From NCBI GenBank assembly GCA_013368315.1, contig JAACJM010000037.1, forward strand, positions 372,001-436,000: a stretch of 64,000 nucleotides of DNA. The letters run 5' to 3'. The notes beneath the pieces were generated by a model that worked only from the letters and a program-made list of their open reading frames with translations, ran no database searches and was not told the DNA's origin. The stretch is from Tetrapyrgos nigripes (taxonomy: Eukaryota > Basidiomycota > Agaricomycetes > Agaricales > Campanellaceae). Shown here piece by piece: positions 44,957 through 56,367 of the stretch. How positions within the stretch are numbered: the stretch's first letter is position 1; every line of letters starts with the position of its first letter. Both the position numbers and the translations under genes were made by a program.

Positions 44957-46780
44957 TAATATCTAGGAGATGCTCCATGTGTATCAAAGTCAAACTAGGT
45001 TCCACTAATGAGTGTATCTAGCACTTAATTGCATTGAGAATGACCAAACTCCCCATAATCAAAGTATTATGGTATTGAAGTATGGAGAATCTCTTAGAAT
45101 GCGAAGAAAGTAGCCAAAGGATATATATATGTCCCATGAAGGTCGCTTTTTTGAGAATAAATCAGGAATTGAGTCTTGGAATTTGGATATATAACAATTA
45201 TGACTTCATATTTGTGTTCTAGATATTGAATGACACTCATTTGCCTAGCCACAGTATTTTATGAAGCAGCCATATGCAGGTGCCACAGGTACCTATGTTT
45301 AGTGGTACATACTGAACAGAGCTAGAACCCTTTACTTTTTGGTGTATACAAGTGGAAATTTGAATTCAGCGACTCAAATACCCCTAGGAGACATGTCTAT
45401 ACTCTTATTGAATGCTATAGCATGCAGTGTTCATGGCCATCCCAAGTTTTGCCATTCTAGGACAATGTTTTGGGCATATCTCCACAGGATCTGATGATAT
45501 AATAGAATAAACTATATCCCCATGTTCATGGAGAGTAAGTGCAATATCCTACCTCCTCACCTGAATATTGGAGCTGATTAGATGGAATGACCAGTGCTTA
45601 TCCTGCTCCTTTGCTATATTTGGACAGTATTTTGGCCATATCTCCACGACGATGAAAGATATTGCAAATCCGATTGAATATTCTGATTCAGCAGCCAAAA
45701 ATACACCTTATTACCCTCCCACATCATTTTTTATCGCTGGCTCCAGGATTTTATTCTGCATTTTCTGGGCCAGCCACACTGTCTACCCCTATTCCACCTG
45801 CGGATTCTAGGCCCTATGGACCGCCTGCACCCGCCCACCAAATTAGAAGTTGTGGAAAAAAATCACTAGACCCAATGAGGATATTATTTCCAAAAAAGGA
45901 AGACTGCTTCAATTTCTAAATCCAGCAGTTTTTTCAACTTGAAACAAATAGGCTCAATGTTTCCCAAATAGGAAAATTAGGGTTAGTGTTCCTAAAAAGG
46001 AAGATACCAATATTTCCAAACTAGGCAAGTATATCAGTCATCCATAATCTGCCAGCTGGGAAGTCCCATGAAGTGATGGAGGGAGTTCCCAAAGGGAGGC
46101 CACAGTTGGGAAGTCCCAAGTGCAGAGGCTGGGTTGTCCCTGGATCTGGTGGGTCCTTGGGAAGTCCCATGAGGATACAGTGGGAAGTCCCTTGAGGTGA
46201 TGGAGGGAGTTCCCAAGGTGGGCAACAGTTAGGGAAGTCCCAAGTCCCACTGAGAAACTTGGGGAGTCCCAGGACCCACTGAGAACCTTGGGAAGTCAGA
46301 AGTCCCTATGTTGAGTGTTGCACTGTGGCAGGCAGTGCAGAGGTGGGTAGTACAGACCAGACATTATGTAGAGCATAGAAAACTAGTGATAGGTTTGAAA
46401 CATACATGAATTGTTGTTTTGTGATTTGAGCATAACATGAATAAAAAGAGGTAATAAAAGGGGCCAACTACATAGCAAAGAAACATGAAGTGTATGAGAG
46501 CTTTAGTGGCAAAGTAGTGATATATACTGGCCTGGCTACAATGGCAAATTTTGAAGTACAAATGAGTGTGACAGTGTGACATCTGGGAAGTCCCAGGTAG
46601 GGAGATGGGTAGTCCCAGGAGCTCCCAAAAAGCATCTGGGAAGACCCAGAGTGCATTTCAATAGAGTGGATGTAAGTCCCAGGGAGCTGGATAGATCCCT
46701 GGCTACTAGGCCTCACTAGGCTATTGATGCTAGAGCCCAATTCCACCTAACTAGGTGCCTATATATGGGTGCCTGAAGTG
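44957..46780 (-). repeat. Right arm of the 5.5-kb foldback element
   Basis: Reverse complement of 41,267-43,090, with only scattered differences (for example one indel near 45,703 and one base near 45,302). Near identity indicates recent movement or repair between the arms. Confidence 0.9.
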
Positions 46781-47324
46781 ATGTATTTGTCCTGAAGGAA
46801 TCCACACTTCATGCACCTAGAATGCATTTGTCCTCAAGGAATCCACACCTCACACACCTAGAATGCATCACACTTCATGCACATGTTGCACACTTGGAAT
46901 GCACACTTCATGCACCTAGAATGCATTCACCCTCACAGAATCCACACTTCACACACCTAGAATACATTCATACTCAAGGAATCCACACTTCATGCAAAGG
47001 TCACACACCTAGAATGTATTCATCCTGAGGGAATCCACACTTCACTTCACTCACCTAGAATGCATTCATCTTCAAGGAATCCACACTTCTAGAATGCATT
47101 CATCTTCAAGGAATCCACACTTCTAGAATGCATTCATCTTCAAGGAATCCACACTTCTAGAATGCAGTTGTTTTCAAGGAATCTACACTTCACACACCTA
47201 GAATGTATTCATCCTGAAGGAATCCACACTTCATGCACCTAGAATGGCTTCATTCTCAAGGAATGCACACTTCATGCAGGTGTCACACACCTAGAATGCA
47301 TTCACCCTTAAGGAATGCACACTT
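46781..47324 (+). repeat. Approximately 40-bp minisatellite, plus orientation, second block
   Basis: Same units as 40,080-41,258. Around 47,085-47,165 a shortened unit (ACTTCTAGAATGCATTC, ATCTTCAAGGAATCCAC) is repeated three times without change, a local recent amplification. The LTR retrotransposon is inserted at its right end. Confidence 0.9.
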
Positions 47325-47757
47325 TGTCAAGAATGTTGTCACTTAGCAAATAACCACCCAAGTCACACGATGAACAAGATAGATTGACAAGTTACAATGA
47401 GACGAGAGAGAGAGATATAGTGAATAGTAGAGACGAGAAAAGGATGTGTAGCTGACTATGCTCGACACTGCACTGTACTGAGAGCGGAATAGAGACAAAG
47501 TGAACAGACTAAAGAACTAACTACAAGCCCCTTGGTATATATGTAAAAGAAATGAATTGAGAATAAGTGAATAAGTGAGAATGTCCATGGGGATAGGAAT
47601 GGAGATAGGAATTGGAGGAGATAAATGATGTACATGTCAGATCAAGTGATGGTAACCGTAGACAAGGAAGATGATGATGGGAATATGAGAGAAATGAATA
47701 GTAGTCCGTGGAGTTAAGAAATAAATAGGGAGGTAAATAGAGCGGCGATTCGTGACA
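47325..47757 (-). repeat. 3' LTR, 433 bp
   Basis: Starts TGTCAAGAATGTTGTCAC and ends GATTCGTGACA. Compared with the other LTR I count 12 differences, 11 of them transitions; about five are at CpG. No length difference. Confidence 0.95.
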
Positions 47758-47771
47758 CTACCCCCTTCTTA
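47758..47771 (-). promoter_or_regulatory. Polypurine tract of the LTR element
   Basis: The minus strand reads AAGAAGGGGGTAG directly before the 3' LTR; this primes plus-strand DNA synthesis in LTR elements. It overlaps the end of the 3' ORF. Confidence 0.85.
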
Positions 47772-48200
47772 TGACGAGCTTGCACCGGAGCTCGTATGTC
47801 GTCGGCCTCATCGTTTGAACCAGTTATCTCCCAGAGTCCCGTTATCCACCAGTTGTTGAGTCTCCGTTCTCTCTCCTCATCCGTAGCATCTTCTTCATCC
47901 TCTGTATTGCAATGCCATACTGCTGCAGAGGTATGATGTCTCCAGGGGCCCCAACCATTGGAGTCCCAACCGTTGTCATCAGTGTTGTCCCAACCATCAT
48001 TGAGAGTGTTGTTATTCCCGTTCCACCAGTTGTCGTAAAACCTGTCGGAGTTACGCCATCCCCCTTCCAGTGTGTCGGGTGTGTGAGTTGTAGTCCACCA
48101 ATTGTTGTGGAACCAGTCGTTTGGATCGTAGGTCCATGCCAAGCGCCAGAACAGGTTGATTCCATCGTCACGAGGGTCGTATGGGATTTTAATCCCGGCG

Positions 48201-51151
48201 CAGCTGTAGCTGTAACTACTACACATAGTATACTGATAGTACTCTGCTGGGCACAATGCGTAGTATGTAGAGGCTTATCTGTACCTATATTATGGTATGA
48301 TACTATGCATAGTGAGTCACTGTTTCACTCCATACCATGCATAGTATATCACATTTTATTTTTGCATATCACGCATAGTAAGCCACTGTGCCAGCCCCAT
48401 ACCATGCATAGTATACTCATATTTTATTTTATTGCATACCATGCGTAGTAAGCCACTGTGCCCCTTAGGGGGCAGGTTTTTCTCACGCCTCAAAATTTGA
48501 TGGGAGGTGCAGGCCGTCGGTAGGGCCCAGAATCTGCAATCAAATAGGGGTAGCAGCTGTGGCTGGCTCAGAAAATGCAAAATAAATTCCCAGAGCCGGC
48601 AATGAAAAGTGATATGAGCATATAAGAGGGTGTGTTTTGGGTCGCTGAATCCAAATATCCAACCAGATTTACAATATCTGCAGTGGTTATAGAGATATGG
48701 CCAAAATACTGTCCAAAATACAGCAAAAGAGCAGGATGGGTACTGGCCATTGCATCTAATCAGCTCTGATCATCATGTAACTTGGTAGGATACTGCTTTT
48801 AGATTCTCTGAACGTGGGAATAACATTTATTTTATTATATAATCAATGCCTGGTGAGATATCCTCAATTTACTCGCAAAAAAGTGAAAAATTTGGGATGG
48901 CCAGGGACACTGCATGTTATAGCATCTAATATAATTATAGATATGTTTACTAGGGTATTTTGTGTCCCTGAATCTGGATATCTACTTGGATAAGCTCTAT
49001 ATTCTGTGGTTCTGGTGATATTGAATACTTACCCCTAAATATAGGTACCTGTGGCACCCACAAATATGCAACTTAAAAATTTGTTTGAGTAGGTGGATAA
49101 ATGTTCATTACTACTCTCAACCAGTATATAAAGTCATATTCTCCATATCTTCAAGATACAAGACCCTATTTCCAATTTATTCTCCAAAAATTGCCACAAA
49201 AGCGAAAAAGAGGAATGGCCATGGACAGGGCATGGTATGGCATCCAATATGATCATGGATATGCCTACTAAGGTAACTTTGGTTGTGGAATTCTAATATC
49301 CACTTGGATTGGCTCTATAGGCTCTGGCTACTCTGCTATTCAAGACTTATCCCCAAACATGGGTACCTGTGGCACTTGCAAATATGTACCTTATAAAATA
49401 GGTTGAGTGGGTTTAAAAGTGTTGAATGATGTCTAAAACAGTAATATGAGGTCATATCTCTTATATCTCCATGTTCAAAGACTCTATTCTCAATTTGTTC
49501 CCCAGACAGCAAAGATAGCCCTAATTTCCACCTTCATTGGCACATATACCCATTTTTTGGCTATGGGACTAGCATTCTGACTACCATTCCACCATTATAA
49601 GCCATAATCCTCGTGTTACTGACAGTTTGGAGATTGTCACTCAAAGACATGCTCAGATATAGCCTTAAGTGCTATAAGTACCATTATGTGCAACTCAGTT
49701 TGACTTTAAGCTGGTGCATGTACCTAGAACATCTGCTAGATATTTTTGGTGGCTCATTATCTTTTAAATGATACTAAAAGATGAAATACACAGTATGAGT
49801 GCCTGTGATAACCTCTGGAATGAGATATGCCCATGTATATGGTTCCAAAAGGTACTATTTTCGCTTTGTGAGTAATAAATTGAGAATAGAGTCTTGGAAC
49901 TTGGATATATAGGAGATATGACTTCATATTACTGTTTGGGATATCATTAAACACTTTTAAACCCACTCAACCTATTTTATAAGGTACATATTTGCAGGTG
50001 CCACAGGTACCCATGTTTGGGGGTAAGTCTTGAATAGCAGAGTAGCCAGAGCCTATAGAGCCAATACAAGTGGATATTAGGATTCCACAACCAAAGTTAC
50101 CTTAGTAGGCATATCCATGATCATATTGGATGCCATACCATGCCCTGTCCATGGCCATTCCTCTTTTTCGCTTTTGTGGCAATTTTTGGAGAATAAATTG
50201 GAAATAGGGTCTTGTATCTTGAAGATATGGAGAATATGACTTTATATACTGGTTGAGAGTAGTAATGAACATTTATCCACCTACTCAAACAAATTTTTAA
50301 GTTGCATATTTGTGGGTGCCACAGGTACCTATATTTAGGGGTAAGTATTCAATATCACCAGAACCACAGAATATAGAGCTTATCCAAGTAGATATCCAGA
50401 TTCAGGGACACAAAATACCCTAGTAAACATATCTATAATTATATTAGATGCTATAACATGCAGTGTCCCTGGCCATCCCAAATTTTTCACTTTTTTGCGA
50501 GTAAATTGAGGATATCTCACCAGGCATTGATTATATAATAAAATAAATGTTATTCCCACGTTCAGAGAATCTAAAAGCAGTATCCTACCAAGTTACATGA
50601 TGATCAGAGCTGATTAGATGCAATGGCCAGTACCCATCCTGCTCTTTTGCTGTATTTTGGACAGTATTTTGGCCATATCTCTATAACCACTGCAGATATT
50701 GTAAATCTGGTTGGATATTTGGATTCAGCGACCCAAAACACACCCTCTTATATGCTCATATCACTTTTCATTGCCGGCTCTGGGAATTTATTTTGCATTT
50801 TCTGAGCCAGCCACAGCTACTACCCCTATTTGATTGCAGATTCTGGGCCCTACCGACGGCCTGCACCTCCCATCAAATTTTGAGGCGTGAGAAAAACCCA
50901 CCCTACTGCCCCCTAAGGCCCCGCCCACTGCCACATCAAATTACCAGCTGTGGGAAAAACTTGCCATATCCACTTAAGGTATACCATGCGTGGTATAGTA
51001 GAATATTGTGCACACAATGCATGGTATGAAAATAGCCATACAATGCATCATATGCTCACCCAAAGTATACACAGAGGAAGGACTGTTGACTATGCATTGT
51101 GTTGTGTGAGTACTGCCTATATACTATGCATGGCAGTTACAACTACGGGTG
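48201..51151. mobile_element. 2.95-kb foldback-type element inside the LTR retrotransposon
   Basis: Arms about 48,201-49,510 and 49,863-51,151. The central 1 kb of each arm is near-identical (positions sum to 99,373), the outermost 250 bp more diverged. Ends CAGCTGTAGCTGTAACTAC and, inverted, CACCCGTAGTTGTAACTGCC. Flanked by CCCGGCG (48,194-48,200 and 51,152-51,158), a 7-bp duplication. Same core as the other foldback copies, and inside each arm a monomer of about 330 bp is present twice. The outer zones carry ATGCAT-centred words. No coding sequence. Confidence 0.85.
48220..48450 (+). repeat. Cluster of ATGCAT-centred palindromic words (ACTATGCATAGT type)
   Basis: Words such as ACTATGCATAGTGAG, CCATGCATAGTATA, ACGCATAGTAAGCC and ACCATGCGTAGTAAGCC recur about every 30-50 bp. 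The right end (50,980-51,140) holds ACCATGCGTGGTAT, ACAATGCATGGTAT, GACTATGCATTGTG and ACTATGCATGG. CG/TG variation is frequent in them. Confidence 0.8.
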
Positions 51152-51300
51152 CCCGGCGAAGGTGAGCAATGATTCGGGGCAGAAGGAGAAGAAGACAGTC
51201 TCTGGGCCAGTGGTAACGGAGGCAGTGAACATTTTGTGTGGGATCACTGTTCGAACACAGGCTCTTTTTAAGGAGCTTTGTGATTAGGCGGGTACTTGTT

Positions 51301-52590
51301 TCAGCAATGTTTTAACAGTAGACACCGTTTATTTGTGTCGTATGCCCGTGGGTGTTTCTGGTGGAATTCTTCAACCATGTCTATTACGTTGGACAGGTTT
51401 GACATGGGAACCCATGAGTTCTCAGAGTCAGGGTAGTCTAACCATTTGATGAGATACTGAGTTCCTTTTTTGTTCCTCGTGGGTTTGGAGTCCAGTATCT
51501 TTTCCACGTCATATTCTTCGTCTGCGTCTAATAACTCCGCGGGTGGTTCAGGGTAATTCGGCCCATGTGCATCTGTTTCAATGTATGGTGACAGCAATGA
51601 TGCATGAAAGACAGGATGTATTCGCCAGGTCTTCAGTAATTTCAACTTGTAGTTGACCTGACTGATTACTTCAATGACTTCGAATGGGCCATGACCACGA
51701 TCAGACAACTTAGCTTTTGGTCTCGTCGTTTTCAGGTTTTTCCCGTCGAGTAACACCTTGTCCCCAATCTTGTACCCTGTCCACAGTATAGAATGGTTTC
51801 TGTGCTGGTTCTTCATTGTTTCTGCTGCTGAAGTTAGACTGGCTTTCAGTTCATCTCTGAGTCGGTTGAGATTTTCGAGTCATTCTTCGACTGTTGGTAG
51901 ATTGGATGTTGGGTTGAACGTCAGGAAGAATCGCGGTTGATATCCGTGTAAGAGTTCGAATGGTGATTTCCCAGTTGCCGAGTGAATTCTAGTGTTATGG
52001 CTGAACTCTGCATACGGTATGTAGTCCACCCAGTCTTCATGTTGGTAGTTGCAGAAGATCCGTAAGAACTGTTCTAGTTCTTGGTTGTATCGTTCAGATT
52101 CTCTGTCGGTCTGTGGGTGATAAGCTGTACTGAGTGCTGATGTTATTCCGAGTTTCTCGTGGACTGCAGCCATAACTTTACTAGCGAACTGTGGTCCTTG
52201 GTCGGAGATCATTTTATCCCACAGTCCATATCGCCGCCATGTGTGATCAAGCAGGAGGTTAACTGTACCGTCACTGTCAATTGTTTTTGTACATGGCAAT
52301 ACCTCTCAACGACAACATGTACTGCATTGAATCCTTTACATTCGGGGAGATCCGTGATGAAGTCGGTAGTGATAGTTCCAAAAGGACGTTCTGGAATTTC
52401 GGTGGGTACTAAGGGAACTCGGGTTGGATGATTATTGGTTTTAGTCAGTTGACATTTGGTGCAGCTGTTGACATAGTCTCTGACGAACACTGACATACCC
52501 GGCCACCAGAATTCTCTGCTGACTAGTTCGTAGGTTTTGTATCTGCCTGGGTGTCCCGCCGCTAGAGAGTCGTGGTGTAGCTTTACGATG
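51301..52590 (-). pseudogene. LTR-element integrase and chromodomain, frameshifted
   Basis: 52,590-52,209: HHDSLAAGHPGRYKTYELVS then CTKCQLTKTNN, the HH-CC finger, and TTDFITDLPECKGFNAVHVV. A frameshift near 52,290 leads to 52,299-51,880 with DKMISDQGPQFASKV and HPQTDRESERYNQELEQFLR, so all three catalytic acids (D, D, E) remain. 51,816-51,301 holds GYKIGDKVLLDGKNLKTTRP, HPVFHASLLSPY and a chromodomain EEYDVEKILDSKPTRNKKGT, QYLIKWLDYPDSENSWVPM. The enzyme inserts the element; the chromodomain targets it to heterochromatin. Confidence 0.85.
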
Positions 52591-54305
52591 TCTCGTCAGA
52601 GATCATTGTCAGCTGGGACATAGATTTGCCACGGAACAATATAATCCTGTCTTCATAGTTCCATTCCTGTAGATTTTTTACCAGAGACCGTGGTCTGTTT
52701 CGTAGGATGACGTCGAGGGCACTCACTACTTCGAGGTCTCTTTTGGGGGATTCTTTGATCCTTTGATGTGGTTCCACATCTCCTATGGCAGTTACAGTTC
52801 CTTGTCTGGTTGCTTGGATACGGAAGAACTTAGGATCGAGTAGGACCCTGTTGGCATTGTTGTTTTCTATTCCGACTCGATGATCTAGGTAGTGTCGCCA
52901 TGCTTCTAATGTCCGTATGATTGCAAGCAATTCCTTGTCGTGGATGTCGTAGTTTTGTTCTGTCTCGGAGAGCACTGGATGCCATTGATTGTCGTCTCCA
53001 GTTTGCATGAGTATCCCTCCTGTTGCATATTCTGATGCGTCAACTTCTACTCGATATGGTTTGGTATGATCGGGCATTAATAGGACTGGTTTGGACGTAA
53101 AGGCCATTTTGAGAGATTGGAAAGCTTCCTCCGCTTCTGTTCCCCAACTCCACTGATTATCCTTCTTTGTTAGGTTGAACAGTGGTTGTGCAATTTTCGA
53201 GAAGTCTTTGATGAATCGTCTGTAGAAGTTTCCGAATCCTAGGAATGCTTGTACTTCCTTTACTGTTTTTGGAGTTGGCCATTCGATTACTCCTGCTACC
53301 TTGGCAGGGTCCATTGCTAGGGTGTTGTGGGAGACGATAAGGCCTAAGAAGTCGACTTTGTCTGTTTTGAATGAGCACTTCTCGGGTTTCGCATACAAAT
53401 CGTTGTCTCGTAAACGTTGTAGCACTTTTCGTACAAGTTCACGATGTTCTGACAAGTCATGGGTGAATAGGAGGATATCATCCATGTAAATAACGACTTT
53501 CCCTAGATCGATGAGGTCCTTGATTGGAAGGTGGCAGGTGAATTCATAAGTCCAAAGAACATGACTGTTGGTTCGAAAAGCCCTTGATTGGTCTTGAAGG
53601 CAGCTTTCCATTCATCCCCTTCTTTGATCTGGACGTTGTTATATCCCCTTTGTAGATTGATCTTGGAGAATACGTGTGTGTTTTTAAGTTTGTCGATCAA
53701 TTCTGGAATAAGTGGTTATAAGGGATACGTGTTCTTTACAGTACCCTTATTGAGTTCCCTGTAATCCTGCACTGGTCGTAGTTTTCCATCTTTTTTGACA
53801 TGGGTGATTTTGATGATTTAATGTATCCTTTTTTGAGGTTTTCGTTTAAGAAGGAGTCTAACTCGGTTTGTTCGTTTGGTGAGAGAGGATATGTTTTGCA
53901 CGTTCGTGGTTGGAAATCCTCTTGTAATTCGATTGCGTGATCCCAACTGCTTTGTTGGGGTAAGCGTTCTGATGTTTCCTTGTCAAATACTGACAAGTAA
54001 TCGTGGTATTGTTTGGGGATTCGTTCTTCTAGTGGTGTCAGTTGATCTGTTGTTGTTTTGTTTTCAACAATTTGCTGTGCTTTTGTAAACGCTGCTTGGA
54101 TACTCAGCTTGGTTTCTGATAATTCCTCGTCTTGGTCTTTTGGGGTATCAATATACTCCATGGCCAGTTGACTCCATTGTTGTGGGATATTCCATTGTCC
54201 CATTGTATCTTCTGAGGGTAGCAACACTTCTAATCCGATCTCTTCTGAGCGGGTGTGCCGAGGTCCAGATCTTCGATGTTGTCCTGCTATCTTGGGCTGT
54301 GCCAC
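52591..54305 (-). pseudogene. LTR-element reverse transcriptase and RNase H, frameshifted and with deletions
   Basis: Pieces in three frames: 54,305-53,760 (IPKQYHDYLSVFDKETSERL, SWDHAIELQEDFQPRTCKTY), 53,700-53,540 (VFSKINLQRGYNNVQIKEGD, MFFGLMNSPATFQ) and from about 53,540 (VVIYMDDILLFTHDLSEHRE, FLGLIVSHNTLAMDPAKVAG, FLGFGNFYRRFIKDFS). YMDD is intact. RNase H begins PYRVEVDASEYATGGILMQT, but HPV runs straight into LSETEQNYDIHDKELLAII, missing the usual A-Y-x-S-K block, and the VWTDH block is gone. Confidence 0.85.
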
Positions 54306-54350
54306 TGGTTTATAGTGTCCTGTAGGTTCTTTGTATGATACCTGGTAGTC

Positions 54351-54800
54351 TCAATGGTATGTTCTGGGGTCTACTATTTCAGGTTGTTTGGATTTCGTGG
54401 GCAGTGTATTCAACTTAGCTTTAATTTTTACTGGAGGTTTCTCCAGTACGCAGGTATCGGTGCAGCATGTCAGGTTAACTTCTGAGGTCACCCAGTCGAT
54501 GTCTGGATTGTGGTGTTCTAGCCAGTCAGTTCCTAGAATGATATCGTGTTTGCTGATGTCTGTAATATAAAATTCAGCAGTTTCCTTGTGATACGATTTT
54601 CGATCTTGTGTATAGATCCGTAACTTTTGGATGGTGTAATGTGTCACCCATCCCATAACGTTTTCGGATCTGTCAGTTTTTCTATGGGGATTCGATTTAG
54701 GTGATGTTTTTGAGCGAAGGTGTTGTTGATAATGACTCCTTCTGCTCCACTGTCCAGCAGAGCGATTGTGTCGATTTTTCGTCCAGTTATTTCCAATTCT
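54351..54800 (-). pseudogene. LTR-element aspartic protease, one frameshift
   Basis: The minus strand from about 54,770 reads IALLDSGAEGVIINNTFAQK with the D-S-G active site, stops after KTLWDG, and continues in another frame as THYTIQKLRIYTQDRKSYHK and HDIILGTDWLEHHNPDIDW, the usual D-I-I-L-G flap region. The frameshift is near 54,650. Confidence 0.8.
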
Positions 54801-54954
54801 ATTGAGGGAATCTGTCAGTTTCGAGTGATTGCTGTGATTCTTAGCTTATATGGGAACTGTGGCTTACAAAAGGGTATAAGGCTCGTGTATTGCCTATTTT
54901 TTACTGGTATATATGTCCATATCCCTCCTCCTGACGACGTGACAGGGGAGGTGT

Positions 54955-56367
54955 TTAAAAATCCACTTGTGTTACAAGGTTCTTTAGGTATCCTGCTGCC
55001 TTCTCCTTCTCTTCTCCCGACAGCGACCTGATTTTGGCAGTGAATTCCTCTGCAATATCCTTCATCGTGGTATTTGTCCCGGAGGGCGAGGGTTCAGTAG
55101 TAGCTGCTCTGATCGAAGGTTTCCAGGCCATGTTGTTGGAATTGGTCATGGTGGACCTGGAAAACGTAGGACAATTAAATGTAGTATGTCCCTGTTCACG
55201 ACAGCTGAAGCATTGTCCTTCCTTTTTCATTTTTTCTCTTTCCTCGTTTGTCAGTTTAGGTGGATATTTAGGTTTTGAAGATGCACCTGGGGTATTACTT
55301 TGGAAGGCATTTACTTCCATGCTTCTCTTTCAACTCCCTCCTGTATTCTGCGATCCTTTAGTCTGCCGTTCTCCTTCCCCTCGTTGTTTGCTCCATAGGG
55401 CTTTCTCCATTTGTCTTTCCACCCAGATCATATGTTGTCTGACTGCGGCCTTCTGTAGCGTCTCGAGATTCCTAAGTTGAGATGGTAGGTAGGAAATTCG
55501 GTCTGCCAATCCTTTCAGGAGTCCTTTTCGGTAGTACTTCATTAAACCTTCGTTGTTATAGCCAGTATCTTTAGCATATAACTGGAATTGGGAGTTGTAC
55601 TTATCTATATCTGTTAGTGCTCCCTCCATCTTTATGATCTCTATCTTTGCTTGTGCCTGAGTTTTTCGGGACGTTGGTTTAAAGTCATGTAGAAATTGTC
55701 GTTTCACTTCTCGTATCGTCCACAACTTCTTCTTCTTCTTGGATTCTGGCGACGAATCTTTGTCTGTGTTCCATGTGTCTTTGTCACTGTCACTGAAATC
55801 ATTGTCTTCTTCATAGATTTTCGCCATCATATTGTGAGCCCATCGTCCTGCTTCCTCTCCTGTGAAGAGAGTGAGAAATAGTGCTATCTTCTCGTTTTCT
55901 GTGGGGTAGACTCCTTCGTTGAGTCGAAGATAGTTGGTAAATTCAGATAACCAATTCTTTGCCAAGTTCCGTTCTCCTGTAAACTTTTCTGGTTTTGCTC
56001 CTCTTTCTTTTGTTGTTCTGTTCGGGAATTGATCATCGTCAGAGGGAGTATCGACAGGGGGTCTGCTTGTTCCTCCTGCAGCAGCAGTAGCTGAGGCAGG
56101 TTTGTTGTGTTCCGACATTTCAAGGGAAGAAAGGAGATTTTGGAGATCGATTGTTTGTTGGGCAGGAATAGCTATGGGTTCTTGGATTGCACTGGGAGAT
56201 TTATCGGATGGAGATCTTCTAAGGGGGGTTCGTGGTTCGATGGGGGAAAGTGGTAGTTCTGATTCAGGACTAGGTTTGGTTATTGGGAGTTGGGTTTCTG
56301 TAGTGGGTTCTGACGGAATGTAGTGTCCCAGTGGTAGTATGGGTCTGAGACCGTGATCTAATTCCAC
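54955..56367 (-). pseudogene. LTR-element gag with zinc knuckle, one nonsense codon
   Basis: Begins MELDHGLRPILPLGHY. Pro/Ser-rich N-terminus, then the gag core: RGAKPEKFTGERNLAKNWLS, EKIALFLTLFTGEEAGRWAH, REVKRQFLHDFKPTSRKTQA and MKYYRKGLLKGLADRI. A TGA at 55,330-55,332 interrupts; the same frame resumes with KRSMEVNAFQS and contains a CCHC knuckle CFSCREQGHTTFNC, ending at 54,955. It packages element RNA. Apart from the single stop the frame is complete. Confidence 0.85.

Larger units (their letters stand above)
41267..46780. mobile_element. 5.5-kb foldback-type element with 1.8-kb inverted arms
   Basis: Arms 41,267-43,090 and 44,957-46,780 are near-perfect reverse complements (positions sum to 88,047 along almost all of their length), starting CACTTCAGGCACCC. 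It is flanked by ATGTATTC (41,259-41,266) and ATGTATTT (46,781-46,788), a 7- or 8-bp target duplication within the satellite. The 1.87-kb spacer has no transposase. Shares core sequence with 31,741-32,408 and 48,201-51,151. A non-autonomous element with large hairpin arms; mobilising enzyme unknown. Confidence 0.85.
47714..51232 (-). pseudogene. Additional 3' ORF of the LTR element, split by a foldback insertion
   Basis: The first part runs from an ATG at 51,232 (MFTASVTTGPETVFF) to the insertion point at 51,152-51,158; the second from 48,200 to a stop at 47,714 just inside the LTR. Counting one copy of the 7-bp duplication, the two parts sum to 561 nt, a whole 187 codons in one frame. The product is rich in Trp, Asn and Asp (FHNNWWTTTHTPDTLEGGWR, DNWWNGNNNTLNDGWDNTDD), then Glu/Arg-rich, then VQARHKKG. 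Not gag, pol or env in type; no family recognised. It starts about 70 nt after the chromodomain frame ends. Confidence 0.6.

Noticed and set aside
41301..46746. Mirror-image pairs of short ORFs in the foldback arms
   Set aside because: Identical because the arms are inverted copies; composition and lack of family motifs speak against coding.
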